Shown here: positions 25,989 to 34,661 of the stretch, in pieces | Position numbering within the stretch: the first letter of the stretch is position 1 | How the letters are laid out: every line of letters starts with the position of its first letter | Source of the DNA: Phocaeicola plebeius | GTDB taxonomy: Bacteria; Bacteroidota; Bacteroidia; Bacteroidales; Bacteroidaceae | Length of the DNA stretch: 38,731 bases | Direction of reading: 5' to 3' | NCBI GenBank assembly: GCA_004558305.1 | Contig: SFDG01000040.1 | Location: 1-38,731 of the forward strand | Position numbers and translations under genes: made by a program | The notes under the pieces: generated by a model | The model's database searches: none | What the model was told of the DNA's origin: nothing | What the model saw: the letters and a program-made list of their open reading frames with translations, nothing else

Positions 25989-27062
25989 TCAACGGATGGT
26001 GACCATCGTTGCCCCGAAGCCATACTCCCGGAACGAAGCGTCCTGGCTGGGATAGTTCTTGTAGTTGCGTTTCAGTTCGTCGAGGATGGCCCGCCGCAAC
26101 ACCCCGTCTCCCTTGCCGTGGATGAAGACAATCTTCTGTCCCTTGCGGGTGCGGTACTCGTCGAGCGTGCGGCGGAATACGTCGAGCTGATAGTCCAGCA
26201 TCTCTGCGTTACTCATTCCCGTGGTGTCGTCCAGCAGTTCATGGATATGTAGGTCGACCTCCACCAGGTCGTTCCTTCCCTGCTTCTGCTGTTTCCGCTG
26301 CAGCCGGGGCGGAAGGGCCGTATCGCTCTTCTTGAGCAAGGCCTGGCGGATATCGTCGGCCGAAGGATGCACCTCGCGGACTGCCTCGTCGTCCTCGACA
26401 ATCTTGTACAACAGGGCCGACTGGGGGAAGAAGGCATTGACCTCGAACGTATGCAGCTTGTAGAATTTCACCGTGTCGATGTGGAGCTCGGTGCTCACCG
26501 CCGGCTTGAACAAGTAGCCCCGGTCGTCCTTATAGGCCAGCAGCTGCACCGCCACGTGCTCCATGCCGTTCAGGTCGGCCTTGGAGAATGTCTCCAGATG
26601 TTCCTTCCGGTTGGGCTTCACCGTTCCACGGCTCCGCAAGGTCCAGCTGTTGCCTTCGGCCGAGAGGTAGAGGTAGTCGATGAAATAATTACTGTCGTTG
26701 ACCAGATACGCGTCGAAATCGGTCGCAGAAAGGGCCTTGATGTCTTCGGGCACATAAGCCAGGGTCACGTTCAGCACGTCGTTGCCCTTTACCTCCGGAT
26801 CCCTCCACGTAATGGGGCGGTCGTCCTCCTCATCCTCTTCGTCGGCCTCGTCCACTGCCTCGGGGGCTGCTTTACGGGGTTTTCCCACCGACTTGATGGG
26901 GATGTTGTACTCGTCGGTCTGCACCACCACACACTCCTTGATGAGCATGGGTATCTCGAATCCGTCCTCTCCTTCTACCAGTGCCACGTCCTTTCCCTGA
27001 AAGCCGCGCACGATACCGCCCCCCACTTCGCTGAGGAAGCGCACTTTATCGCCTATTTTCAT
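25989..27062 (-). CDS. DUF2027 and Smr domain protein
   Basis: 357 residues from ATG 27062 (MKIGDKVRFLSEVGGG); the open frame to 27098 starts at the promoter box and is rejected. The N-terminal 75 residues resemble an SH3-like/KOW-like module (GGGIVRGFQGKDVALVEGEDGFEIPM). Next comes an acidic low-complexity linker (VDEADEEDEEDD), then the DUF2027 beta-rich domain. The C-terminal 85 residues are an Smr domain with VDLHIHEL near residue 273 and the HGKGDGVLRRAI motif near 320. Smr domains bind or cut nucleic acid, as in MutS2, where they act on collided ribosomes or branched DNA; this is not MutS2, and its target is unknown. The promoter overlaps that of the divergent phosphoesterase. Confidence 0.9.
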   Translation of the reverse strand: MKIGDKVRFLSEVGGGIVRGFQGKDVALVEGEDGFEIPMLIKECVVVQTDEYNIPIKSVGKPRKAAPEAVDEADEEDEEDDRPITWRDPEVKGNDVLNVTLAYVPEDIKALSATDFDAYLVNDSNYFIDYLYLSAEGNSWTLRSRGTVKPNRKEHLETFSKADLNGMEHVAVQLLAYKDDRGYLFKPAVSTELHIDTVKFYKLHTFEVNAFFPQSALLYKIVEDDEAVREVHPSADDIRQALLKKSDTALPPRLQRKQQKQGRNDLVEVDLHIHELLDDTTGMSNAEMLDYQLDVFRRTLDEYRTRKGQKIVFIHGKGDGVLRRAILDELKRNYKNYPSQDASFREYGFGATMVTIR

Positions 27063-27095
27063 GTTCAGTATCTCCTTTTCTTTGAATTGTATGTG

Positions 27096-27124
27096 CAAAA
27101 GTAGCGAGAAAAATCGTACTTTTG
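27096..27124. promoter_or_regulatory. Overlapping divergent promoters
   Basis: Minus-strand TACTTTTG (27103-27096) faces left to the Smr gene, and plus-strand TACTTTTG (27117-27124) faces right to the phosphoesterase gene. Only 13 bases separate the two boxes and they form an extended inverted repeat, TGCAAAAGTA ... TACTTTTGCA. The -33 region of each falls on the -7 box of the other. Confidence 0.7.
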
Positions 27125-27154
27125 CAGAAGCAACCTAAAAAACAGAGAAACTTT

Positions 27155-28330
27155 ATGAATTCAAAGACCTCCAAGAGCCTGCTGGCCGTCTCGCTCTGTA
27201 GCCTAACCCTCAACCTGGCAGCCCAGACCGCCTTCGGCATCGACCACGGCCCTTACTTGCAGGAAGTGACGGAAACCGGTGCCACCGTCGTGTTCACCAC
27301 TTCCGCAAAAGCCTTCTCGTGGGTAGAGATCAAACCCCACGGCAGCGAAAGCGAGCCGCCCCAGCGCTGCTACTCCTCGAAAGACGGACTGAAGGCCGCC
27401 TACAACACCTTCAACTCGGTCCGCATCGAAGCCCTGCAGCCCGCCGCCCGCTACGACTACCGCATCGTATCGAAAGAGATGAAAGATTTCCAGCCCTATA
27501 AAGTGACCTTCGGCGACAGCATCGCTTCGGAATGGTTCACCTTCCGCACCACCGACCCCCAGCAGAAAGGCGCGGACATCTTCGTGACCAGCGACATGCA
27601 CGGCGATGCCCAAAAGCTGGAAACCCTGCTGGAAAAGGCCGACTGGCGGTCGTGCGACGCCTTCTTCTATGCCGGCGACATGATGAACTACATCGACCGC
27701 CCCGAAGCTCCCTTTGCCGCCTTCATCGACACCAGCGTACGGCTGTTCGCCTCGTCCACGCCCTTCGAAATCGTGCGGGGCAACCACGAGACCCGAGGCA
27801 ACCTGGCCCGCACCTACTCCAGCTATTTCCCAAAGAAGGACAACAAAATCTATGGTGCCTACCGCATCGGCGACATCATGATTGTGATGCTCGACAGCGG
27901 CGAGGACAAGGCAGAAAACCACTGGGTCTATGCCGGCCTGACCGACTACGACGCCTACCGCACCGAACAGGCGGAATGGCTCCGCCGGCTGGTGCAGACT
28001 CCCGACTACCAGAATGCCCGCTACCGCATCGTCATCTGCCATTTCCCGCTGGTGATGGGCCAGGAGTGGAAGGACGAACAGATGTGGTTCGGCTGGGATG
28101 ATGCCATCCGCAAGTTCCTCCCCGTGCTGAACGATGCCCGGGTAGACCTGCTCGTGTCGGGCCATACCCACCGCTTCTTCTACCACGACCGGCAGGCCGA
28201 CGGCAACGCCTTCCCCGTACTGGAGCAAGGTGCCACGTGTGCTGCACGACTGGAGCTGCACGACGGACACATCCGGGTGAAAGTGATAGACACGGAAGGC
28301 CGCCTGCTGATGGACAAGAACATTCAATAA
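27155..28330 (+). CDS. Secreted metallophosphoesterase with N-terminal fibronectin-like domain
   Basis: 391 residues from ATG 27155 (MNSKTSKSLLAVSLCSLTLN). A frame extension to 27122 overlaps the promoter box and is rejected. Signal peptide to about residue 25-28. The purple-acid-phosphatase-type N-terminal domain (GPYLQEVTETGATVVFTT ... PAARYDYRIVSKE) is about 30-140. The calcineurin-like metallophosphoesterase domain has the metal motifs FVTSDMHGDA near 156, FFYAGDMMNY near 180, IVRGNHETRG near 210, VICHFPLVMG near 296 and VSGHTHRFFYHD near 338. It would hydrolyse phosphoesters in the periplasm; substrate unknown. queA begins 16 bases later, an operon of unrelated functions. Confidence 0.9.
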   Translation: MNSKTSKSLLAVSLCSLTLNLAAQTAFGIDHGPYLQEVTETGATVVFTTSAKAFSWVEIKPHGSESEPPQRCYSSKDGLKAAYNTFNSVRIEALQPAARYDYRIVSKEMKDFQPYKVTFGDSIASEWFTFRTTDPQQKGADIFVTSDMHGDAQKLETLLEKADWRSCDAFFYAGDMMNYIDRPEAPFAAFIDTSVRLFASSTPFEIVRGNHETRGNLARTYSSYFPKKDNKIYGAYRIGDIMIVMLDSGEDKAENHWVYAGLTDYDAYRTEQAEWLRRLVQTPDYQNARYRIVICHFPLVMGQEWKDEQMWFGWDDAIRKFLPVLNDARVDLLVSGHTHRFFYHDRQADGNAFPVLEQGATCAARLELHDGHIRVKVIDTEGRLLMDKNIQ

Positions 28331-28346
28331 CCCCCTATCCCAACGC

Positions 28347-29567
28347 ATGGAAGCAACAAGACATATCAAGATCAGCGATTACAACTATCCCCTGCCCGAC
28401 GAGCGCATCGCCAAGTTCCCCCTGGAGCGGCGCGACCAATCGAAACTGCTCGTCTACCGCAACGGGGACATCAGCGAGAGCGTGTTCGCCTCGCTGCCCG
28501 ACTACCTGCCTGCCGGGTCCCTTATGGTGTTCAACAATACCAAGGTCATCCAAGCCCGCCTGCACTTCCGCAAGGAGACCGGTGCCCTCATCGAAATCTT
28601 CTGCCTGGAGCCGGTGCAGCCCGCCGACTACGCGCAGAATTTCCAGCAGACGCGCCGCTCGGCCTGGCTCTGCCTGGTGGGCAACCTGAAGAAATGGAAG
28701 GAAGGGCCGCTCCAGCGGCAGATGACCGTGAAGGGACAGCCCGTCACGCTCACCGCCCGGCGCGGAGAACCGCGGGGCACGAGCCACTGGATCGACTTTG
28801 AGTGGGACAATCCCGACATCACCTTCGCCGACATCCTCGAAGTGTTCGGCGAACTGCCCATCCCTCCCTACCTGAACCGTCCGACTCAGGAGAGCGACAA
28901 GCAGACCTACCAGACGGTGTATTCGAAAATCAAGGGGTCTGTGGCGGCTCCCACCGCCGGCCTGCACTTCACGCCCGAGGTGCTCGATGCCCTGCGGACG
29001 AAAGGCATCGACCTGGAGGAGGTGACCCTGCACGTGGGGGCAGGCACCTTCAAACCGGTGAAGAGCGAGGAAATCGAAGGGCACGAGATGCACACGGAAT
29101 ACATCGCTGTGAGCCGACACACCGTGGAACAGCTGCTGGCCCATGCGGGCAATGTCACTGCTGTGGGCACCACGTCGGTCCGTACCCTCGAAAGCCTCTA
29201 CTACATCGGTGCAGCCCTCAGCGAGCATCCCGATGCCAGCGAGGAGGAACTGCACGTGCGCCAATGGACTCCCTACGACACGGCCCCTTCCCTGACCGCC
29301 CAGGAAGCACTCCGGCATGTGCTAGACTATCTGGACCGCCACGGACTGGACACCCTGCACACCAGCACGCAAATCATCATTGCCCCGGGCTACGAATACC
29401 GCATCATGAACCGCATCGTGACGAATTTCCACCAGCCCCAAAGCACCCTGCTGCTCCTGGTGTCGGCCTTTGTCAAGGGCGACTGGAGGCGCATCTACGA
29501 CTATGCCCTCGCCCACGGTTTCCGCTTCCTGAGCTACGGCGATTCGTCGCTGCTGGTCAACGATTGA
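28347..29567 (+). CDS. queA: S-adenosylmethionine:tRNA ribosyltransferase-isomerase
   Basis: 406 residues, about 50 longer than E. coli QueA. Family landmarks: YPLPDERIAKFPLERRDQSK at the start, MVFNNTKVIQARL near residue 60, ELPIPPYLNR near 170, YSKIKGSVAAPTAGLHFTPE near 193, EVTLHVGAGTFKPV near 228, HEMHTEYIAVS near 247, VGTTSVRTLESL near 272, and TNFHQPQSTLLLLVSAFVKG near 353. The extra length lies in two insertions, after IFCLEPVQPADY and around EHPDASEEELHVRQWTPYD; this long form is common in Bacteroidales. It transfers ribose from SAM to preQ1 in tRNA, forming epoxyqueuosine. No other queuosine genes are in the window. Confidence 0.93.
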   Translation: MEATRHIKISDYNYPLPDERIAKFPLERRDQSKLLVYRNGDISESVFASLPDYLPAGSLMVFNNTKVIQARLHFRKETGALIEIFCLEPVQPADYAQNFQQTRRSAWLCLVGNLKKWKEGPLQRQMTVKGQPVTLTARRGEPRGTSHWIDFEWDNPDITFADILEVFGELPIPPYLNRPTQESDKQTYQTVYSKIKGSVAAPTAGLHFTPEVLDALRTKGIDLEEVTLHVGAGTFKPVKSEEIEGHEMHTEYIAVSRHTVEQLLAHAGNVTAVGTTSVRTLESLYYIGAALSEHPDASEEELHVRQWTPYDTAPSLTAQEALRHVLDYLDRHGLDTLHTSTQIIIAPGYEYRIMNRIVTNFHQPQSTLLLLVSAFVKGDWRRIYDYALAHGFRFLSYGDSSLLVND

Positions 29568-29599
29568 CGGATAAGTAAGCAGAAAGCATATTCTGGTAC

Positions 29600-29617
29600 A
29601 GTCCGGATGACCGGACT
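29600..29617. terminator. Perfect 7-bp dyad after queA
   Basis: AGTCCGG-ATGA-CCGGACT, followed by TTAATTAG. It is 33 bases past the queA stop and 33 before the GH20 start. It could end the queA transcript or be an operator for the GH20 gene; the T tract is weak. No TAnnTTTG box was found for the GH20 gene. Confidence 0.45.
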
Positions 29618-29650
29618 TAATTAGTAACTTAATAATTTAAACTTATTGAT

Positions 29651-31573
29651 ATGAAACACCTATTGACCTTCATCGCCCTGTTCTGCTGGATGACTGCTGT
29701 TCCTGCGCAGAACGAAAAACCATTTGTGATTCCCGAACTCAAGGAGTGGAAAGGCGGCAACGGCACCTTCAACTTCGACAGCCAGACCCGCATCGTCTAC
29801 GAGAACGAACAACTGGCCGACATGGCCCGTGCCTTTGCAGCCGACTGCCAGGCCCTCCTGGGCCTGCATCCCGAAGTGACCAACGCCAAGGCCAAGGACG
29901 GAGACATCCGCCTCAGCCTGCGCAAAGAGGCCAAAATGCCCCATGAAGGCTACCGCATCGCCATCGGCAAGCAAGTCACCGTCAGTGCGCCCGAAGCCGT
30001 CGGAGTGTACTGGGGCACCCGCTCTCTCCTCCAGATGGCCGAACAGTCAGACCAGCGTGCCCTGCCCTGCGGCAACATTAAGGACTTCCCCGACTATGCC
30101 GTGCGCGGCTTCATGATCGACTGCGGACGCAAGTTCATCCCGCTGGAGTTCTTGCAAGACTACGTGAAAATCATGTCCTACTACAAGATGAACACCTTCC
30201 AGATTCATCTGAACGACAACGCCTTCTCCCGCTTCTACCAGTGGAACTGGGACAAGACCTACTCCGCGTTCCGCCTGGAGTCGGACACCTATCCCGGACT
30301 GACTGCCCAAGACGGCTGGTATTCGAAGCAGGAGTTCATTGATCTCCAGATTCTGGCCGAGAACCACTTCGTGGACATCATCCCCGAAATCGACGCCCCG
30401 GCCCACTCGCTCGCCTTTACCCACTACCTGCCCGAAATCGGCAGCCAGAAGTACGGCATGGACCATCTCGACCTGTTCAACCCGAAGACCTACACCTTCA
30501 TGGAGGGCCTGTTCAAGGAATACCTCGAAGGAGAGCATCCCGTGTTCCGCGGCAAGCGGGTACACATCGGCACCGACGAATACTCGAACAAGGAACAGGA
30601 AGTCGTGGAGAAGTTCCGCTACTTTACCGACCATTTCATCCGCTACGTGGAAGGGTTCGGCAAGCAGGCCTGCGTATGGGGAGCCCTGACGCATGCCAAG
30701 GGAGAAACTCCCGTGAAATCGGAAAATGTGGTGATGAGTGCCTGGTACAACGGCTATGCTGACCCGAAAGAGATGATCAAACAGGGCTACGACCTCATCA
30801 GCATCCCCGACGGGTGGCTCTACATCGTGCCTGCCGCCGGCTATTACTACGACTATCTGAACACGCAGAAACTCTACGAGCAGTGGACCCCTGCCCACAT
30901 CGGCAAGGAAGTGTTCGAGGAAAAGCACCCCTCCATTCTGGGGGGTATGTTCGCCGTATGGAACGACCATGCCGGCAACGGCATTTCAACAAAGGACATC
31001 CACGACCGCACCTACCCGGCCATCCAGACCCTGGCGGTGAAGATGTGGACGGGAGCCGCACCTACCGTTCCCTACGCGACGTTCAATGAGCAACGTCGGC
31101 TGCTCAGCGAGGCTCCCGGTGTCAACCAGGCCGGACGCCTCCGCACCCCGTTCCGTCAGGAGGAAGTCCGTCCGGGCGAAACGCTCCCCCTGCGCGAGGT
31201 GGGCTATGACTACACGGTCAGCTTCGAACTCGACGGCGAACGCGAGACACCGGGCACGGAACTGTTCCGCTCGCCTTCGGCTGTGTTCTACCTGTCAGAC
31301 CCCATCGCGGGCATGATGGGCTATGCCCGCGACGGTTATCTGTTCACCTTCCCCTACAGTGTGAAAAAAGAGAAGGTGCAGGTGAAGGTAGAGGGGGACA
31401 ACCGCTCCACCCGTCTGTTCATCAACAACCGTCTCATCGAGGAGAAAGACATCACCCGCCAGTATTTCAATGCTGGAAAAGATTCGATGAAGCTGGTGCG
31501 CACCCTGGTCTTCCCATTGGAAAAGGCAGGACAGTTCAAGAGCCGCATCACGAACCTCAACATCCGGCAATAA
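29651..31573 (+). CDS. Secreted GH20 beta-N-acetylhexosaminidase
   Basis: 640 residues. Signal peptide MKHLLTFIALFCWMTAVPAQ. A GH20b-like N-terminal domain (about 22-145) leads into the TIM barrel: DYAVRGFMIDCGRKFIPLEF near 150, MNTFQIHLNDNAF near 184, FVDIIPEIDAPAHSLAF near 239, and the catalytic pair in VHIGTDEYSN near 307 (Asp-Glu). A C-terminal beta-rich segment follows (YDYTVSFELDGE). The enzyme removes terminal beta-linked GlcNAc or GalNAc from glycans by substrate-assisted catalysis. The catalytic residues are intact. It is followed by a 37-bp stem palindrome, then the convergent GH92 gene. With GH92 and GH33 it fits host N-glycan or mucin breakdown. Confidence 0.93.
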   Translation: MKHLLTFIALFCWMTAVPAQNEKPFVIPELKEWKGGNGTFNFDSQTRIVYENEQLADMARAFAADCQALLGLHPEVTNAKAKDGDIRLSLRKEAKMPHEGYRIAIGKQVTVSAPEAVGVYWGTRSLLQMAEQSDQRALPCGNIKDFPDYAVRGFMIDCGRKFIPLEFLQDYVKIMSYYKMNTFQIHLNDNAFSRFYQWNWDKTYSAFRLESDTYPGLTAQDGWYSKQEFIDLQILAENHFVDIIPEIDAPAHSLAFTHYLPEIGSQKYGMDHLDLFNPKTYTFMEGLFKEYLEGEHPVFRGKRVHIGTDEYSNKEQEVVEKFRYFTDHFIRYVEGFGKQACVWGALTHAKGETPVKSENVVMSAWYNGYADPKEMIKQGYDLISIPDGWLYIVPAAGYYYDYLNTQKLYEQWTPAHIGKEVFEEKHPSILGGMFAVWNDHAGNGISTKDIHDRTYPAIQTLAVKMWTGAAPTVPYATFNEQRRLLSEAPGVNQAGRLRTPFRQEEVRPGETLPLREVGYDYTVSFELDGERETPGTELFRSPSAVFYLSDPIAGMMGYARDGYLFTFPYSVKKEKVQVKVEGDNRSTRLFINNRLIEEKDITRQYFNAGKDSMKLVRTLVFPLEKAGQFKSRITNLNIRQ

Positions 31574-31600
31574 GAGCCGGAAAGCTGCTGGTTTACCAGA

Positions 31601-31714
31601 GCCACAGATGTACACAGATAGGGACAGATGACCACAGTTTTTTTTATGAATCGCTGCCGTTGCGCAGCCCATCAAATCTGTGGTCATCTGTCCCTATCTG
31701 TGTTCATCTGTGGC
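31601..31714. terminator. Very long palindrome between convergent GH20 and GH92 genes
   Basis: Arms 31601-31637 and 31678-31714 are reverse complements at 36 of 37 positions, around a 40-base loop that holds an inner GCTGC/GCAGC hairpin. Each arm repeats words of the form CACAGATG/ACAGATAG. It begins 28 bases after the GH20 stop and ends 48 bases before the GH92 stop. Confidence 0.85.
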
Positions 31715-31761
31715 CCATTCCATTCATCATCGCGGCCCATTCAACACCGCAAGCCTATTCA

Positions 31762-34125
31762 TCAATACTGGTCCTTCGGCTCACTGCCCATCTGCACTTC
31801 CAGCTTTCCGCCCTTGACGACGGTCTGGAAAGGAATTTCCGGTGCATGGAGCGTCTCGCCGTTCAGTACATACTGCTGGGCATAGCGGTTGGTACTGCTG
31901 TTGTTCTTCGTCTCGATGACAAAGCGGTCGCCCGTATAGTAGTTGGGGTTCAGACGGATGGTCATCTTGTCAAACTGCGGGCTGCCCAAAGCGAACTTGG
32001 CCTGCTCGTTGGCCAATCCTGCCACGTCGAACATACCGATGGACGAGATGACATACCAGGCCCCCAGCTGACCCTGGTCTTCATCCTGACCGTAGCCGTA
32101 GCCATGGATGCCGTCAGTACCGTAGAATTCCTCCAGGATGCTGCGCACCCATTTCTGCGTGAGCGACGGACGGTGTGCCTGATTGAACAGCCACGACACG
32201 TGCAGACACGGCTGGTTGCCCTGGTTGTAATAGGTCTGCAAGCCAGCAAAGGCATCAATGGTCTTGCCGCCACTGAAGATATTCTCTTGCGAACGGAGGA
32301 AGATGCTGTCCAAGCGTGCGGAGAATTCTTCTTCACCCATCTTGGCAATCAGTGCCGGTGCATCGTGAGGCACGTAGAACGTGTACTGGTAGGCATTGCC
32401 TTCCTGGAAGCCCCGCCATACCTGCATCGGGTCGAACCGGTCGATGAACTGACCGTTCTCCCACTTGGGCTGGATGAGATTGGTTTCCTCATTGTACAGA
32501 CGTTCCCATCCTTTAGACAAAGACATCAGCTGCTCGTAGTCCTCCGTCTTGCCCAAGGCCTTCGCCAGCTGAGCTACCGCATAGGCACTGAACGAGTATT
32601 CCAACGTATGCGAAGCGGAAAACATCCAGGCCTCGTCGGGCCAAGATCCCTTGTCCTTGTGAGGCACATAGCCGTACTTCACAAACTGGTCTGTATCGAG
32701 CTTGCCGGCACCCATCGGGCGGTTTTCGCCATCCAGCTCGTTCTTGCGGGCAGCGGCATAGGCCGTCTCCACATCAAAGTCGCGGATGCCACACAGGTAG
32801 GCGGCGGAGATGATGATGCCCAACTGGTTGGTACCTACGCCCGACACATAGCGGCTGCAGGCCAGTCCGTCGCCCATCCAGCCGGCATCCTTGTAGACCT
32901 GCAGATGGGTGTTCACGTAGTCCGACAGGTATTCAGGATAGGCCAAGGCCCACACCTGGAGCAGGTTCCACTGTCCGCCCCAGATGGCATCCGTATTGTA
33001 GAAGGAGAACCGAGGCGTGCCGTCGCCGTTCAGCGGCAGCTGCCCGATGCTGCCGTCGTTCTTGGGATAAGCCCCGTTGATGTCGCTGGCCAGTCCGCGT
33101 CCGAGCACAGCATGATAGAGCCCAGTGTAGAACTTCACCTTGTCTTCCTCCGAAGCCGTCTCCACCCGGATGCGGCTCAAGTATTCTTCCCAAGTGTCCG
33201 CCGATGCCTGACGGACCTGGTCGAAGGTCAGCCGTCCTTCCTGGGTCTCAGTCGTCCGGTTCAGCCGGGCATTCTCGACAGAAGTGTAGGACAGACCCAC
33301 TTTTGCCGTCACCTGGTCGCCTGCCTGTGTCCGGTAGGTCAAATAGGCACCGGCCCCCACACCTTTCACTTCGTTCTGTCCGTCGAATGTCTTTTCGCCG
33401 AGGAAGGTGCCCACCTGGTCGGCAGGACGATCCACTTCTGCCGAGAAGAATAGGGTGATGGTGGCCCCCTGCTGGTACTTGTTGCTGTAAGCAGGCAAGG
33501 TCTTGACCCATCCTTCCACCAACCGGCCGTCCTGGCTGACCTTTACTTCTGCATCGACTGCCGGACCGCTTTCTCCCTGACGGTTACCGATGTCGAACAG
33601 CAGATGGCTGGCTTCGCTGGCCGGGAACGTGAAACGCTGGTAAGCCACCCGCCGGGTGGCAGTGACCTCCGCCAGGATATCGTAGTCCTGCAGACGAACG
33701 GAATAGTAGCCGGGACGAGCCGTCTCCTGTTCGTGGCTGAAAGCAGAACGGTAGCCCTCGCCGGTCGAACCGACTGCACCGGGAACGGTCTTGAGCGGGC
33801 CGGTAGTAGGCATCAGCACTACACCTCCCACCTGGAACTCGTGCAGGCAGGGGAATCCTTCGATGGATGTGTCGCGGTAATCGTAGCCTGTCGCCTCCCA
33901 TCCCGAGGGATTCCCCTTGCTGGCATTGGTGGCCGGACCGGGTTTGGCCAGTCCGAAAGGCAATGCGCCGGGAGCCACATGGAACCAGCGGCAATGGGCA
34001 CTGCCGATCAGCGGACGGACATACTGCGACAACGCTTCTTCTTGTTCAGGAGCTGCCCCCGTACAGGCAGCCAGCCACGCCCCCGCCGTCAGCAAGGCCA
34101 CGTGGCAAAGTGTTTTCAGTTTCAT
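31762..34125 (-). CDS. GH92 alpha-mannosidase lipoprotein
   Basis: 787 residues. Lipoprotein signal MKLKTLCHVALLTAGAWLAAC with the cysteine near 21. The N-terminal beta-sandwich domain starts YVRPLIGSAH; GH92 landmarks follow: PGALPFGLAKPGP near 52, TGYDYRDTSIEGFPCLHEFQ near 79, IWGGQWNLLQVWAL near 385, YGYGQDEDQGQLGAWYVISS near 688 (the catalytic acid/base region) and SIGMFDVAGL. These Ca2+-dependent exo-acting enzymes trim alpha-1,2, 1,3 or 1,6 mannose from N-glycans or yeast mannan; the linkage cannot be told here. It is anchored to an outer or inner membrane surface. Transcribed after the truncated lipoprotein gene, 25 bases apart. Confidence 0.93.
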   Translation of the reverse strand: MKLKTLCHVALLTAGAWLAACTGAAPEQEEALSQYVRPLIGSAHCRWFHVAPGALPFGLAKPGPATNASKGNPSGWEATGYDYRDTSIEGFPCLHEFQVGGVVLMPTTGPLKTVPGAVGSTGEGYRSAFSHEQETARPGYYSVRLQDYDILAEVTATRRVAYQRFTFPASEASHLLFDIGNRQGESGPAVDAEVKVSQDGRLVEGWVKTLPAYSNKYQQGATITLFFSAEVDRPADQVGTFLGEKTFDGQNEVKGVGAGAYLTYRTQAGDQVTAKVGLSYTSVENARLNRTTETQEGRLTFDQVRQASADTWEEYLSRIRVETASEEDKVKFYTGLYHAVLGRGLASDINGAYPKNDGSIGQLPLNGDGTPRFSFYNTDAIWGGQWNLLQVWALAYPEYLSDYVNTHLQVYKDAGWMGDGLACSRYVSGVGTNQLGIIISAAYLCGIRDFDVETAYAAARKNELDGENRPMGAGKLDTDQFVKYGYVPHKDKGSWPDEAWMFSASHTLEYSFSAYAVAQLAKALGKTEDYEQLMSLSKGWERLYNEETNLIQPKWENGQFIDRFDPMQVWRGFQEGNAYQYTFYVPHDAPALIAKMGEEEFSARLDSIFLRSQENIFSGGKTIDAFAGLQTYYNQGNQPCLHVSWLFNQAHRPSLTQKWVRSILEEFYGTDGIHGYGYGQDEDQGQLGAWYVISSIGMFDVAGLANEQAKFALGSPQFDKMTIRLNPNYYTGDRFVIETKNNSSTNRYAQQYVLNGETLHAPEIPFQTVVKGGKLEVQMGSEPKDQY

Positions 34126-34150
34126 AGATACTTGTATGGTTTAATTGAGT

Positions 34151-34417
34151 TTACCTGTTTCCTTTCGCCCACTCACGCAGCAGCGCGTTCGCCTTGTACA
34201 GCACGCCGGCTTCTCCCCGGAACGTACCCGAACCCATCGGTTCGCCGGCATTGAAACCTGTCGATACGACGGCACGCGCCATCGAATCTACCCGATTCAT
34301 CAGTTCGTTTTCCAAAATCATTTCCGCATACCCCTGTGGGGCGTTCTTCTGTTGCACACAGCCTGTCAGTGCGGCTGCAGCCACAACGGCAGCCAGCCAG
34401 CGTCTTGTTGTTTTCAT
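34151..34417 (-). pseudogene. Internally deleted lipoprotein (glycosidase-like family), 88 aa
   Basis: From ATG 34417: MKTTRRWLAAVVAAAALTGC is a lipoprotein signal. The segment MNRVDSMARAVVSTGFNAG then matches the start of the divergent gene at 34662 (QVDSMARAVLAHGFNAG). Right after FNAG the text changes to EPMGSGTFRGEAGVLYKANA and ends REWAKGNR, which looks like the C-terminal end of the same enzyme family, (alpha/alpha)6-barrel-like. The simplest reading is an in-frame internal deletion that removed the catalytic domain. It still has a promoter (TAATTTTG 34470-34463) and runs into GH92. Family identity is tentative; homology between the two copies is directly visible in DNA and protein. Confidence 0.6.
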
Positions 34418-34462
34418 GGTCAGATAACTGTACATTGATATAAAATAGGTTACTTGATGGTG

Positions 34463-34470
34463 CAAAATTA
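34463..34470 (-). promoter_or_regulatory. -7 promoter box of the truncated lipoprotein/GH92 unit
   Basis: Minus-strand TAATTTTG, 45 bases before ATG 34417. It is probably the promoter for GH92 as well, because no other box lies between the two genes. Confidence 0.55.
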
Positions 34471-34516
34471 GGGAAAGACGACTGAAAAAAGATAAACAAT
34501 CTGCCGAAAAAGTTGT

Positions 34517-34627
34517 ATTATCTTACGGACAGGCCCCTCCTGCCTGTCCAAAGGCCATCAGAAGAAGGCCATCAGAAGAAAATGCAAGTAAATCAGAAGA
34601 TAGTTTGCTATCTGTCCGAAAGATAAT
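34517..34627. promoter_or_regulatory. Paired inverted half-sites, candidate operator of the divergent promoters
   Basis: ATTATCTTACGGACAG (34517-34532) and CTGTCCGAAAGATAAT (34612-34627) are reverse complements at 15 of 16 positions, with 79 bases between. The right copy sits directly before the TACCTTTG box at 34631-34638, where the -33 to -7 spacer would lie. Between them are a GGACAGG/CCTGTCC hairpin and two tandem copies of GGCCATCAGAAGAA. No regulator gene is nearby. Confidence 0.5.
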
Positions 34628-34630
34628 CCC

Positions 34631-34638
34631 TACCTTTG
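34631..34638 (+). promoter_or_regulatory. -7 promoter box of the chimeric remnant gene
   Basis: TACCTTTG, 24 bases before ATG 34662, abutting the candidate operator half-site 34612-34627. Confidence 0.6.
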
Positions 34639-34661
34639 CCGCCAAATAACAGAACCCTCTG

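Noticed and set aside
31660..33453. 597-codon plus frame opposite GH92
   Set aside because: Antisense shadow; it starts inside the long palindrome and has no domain.
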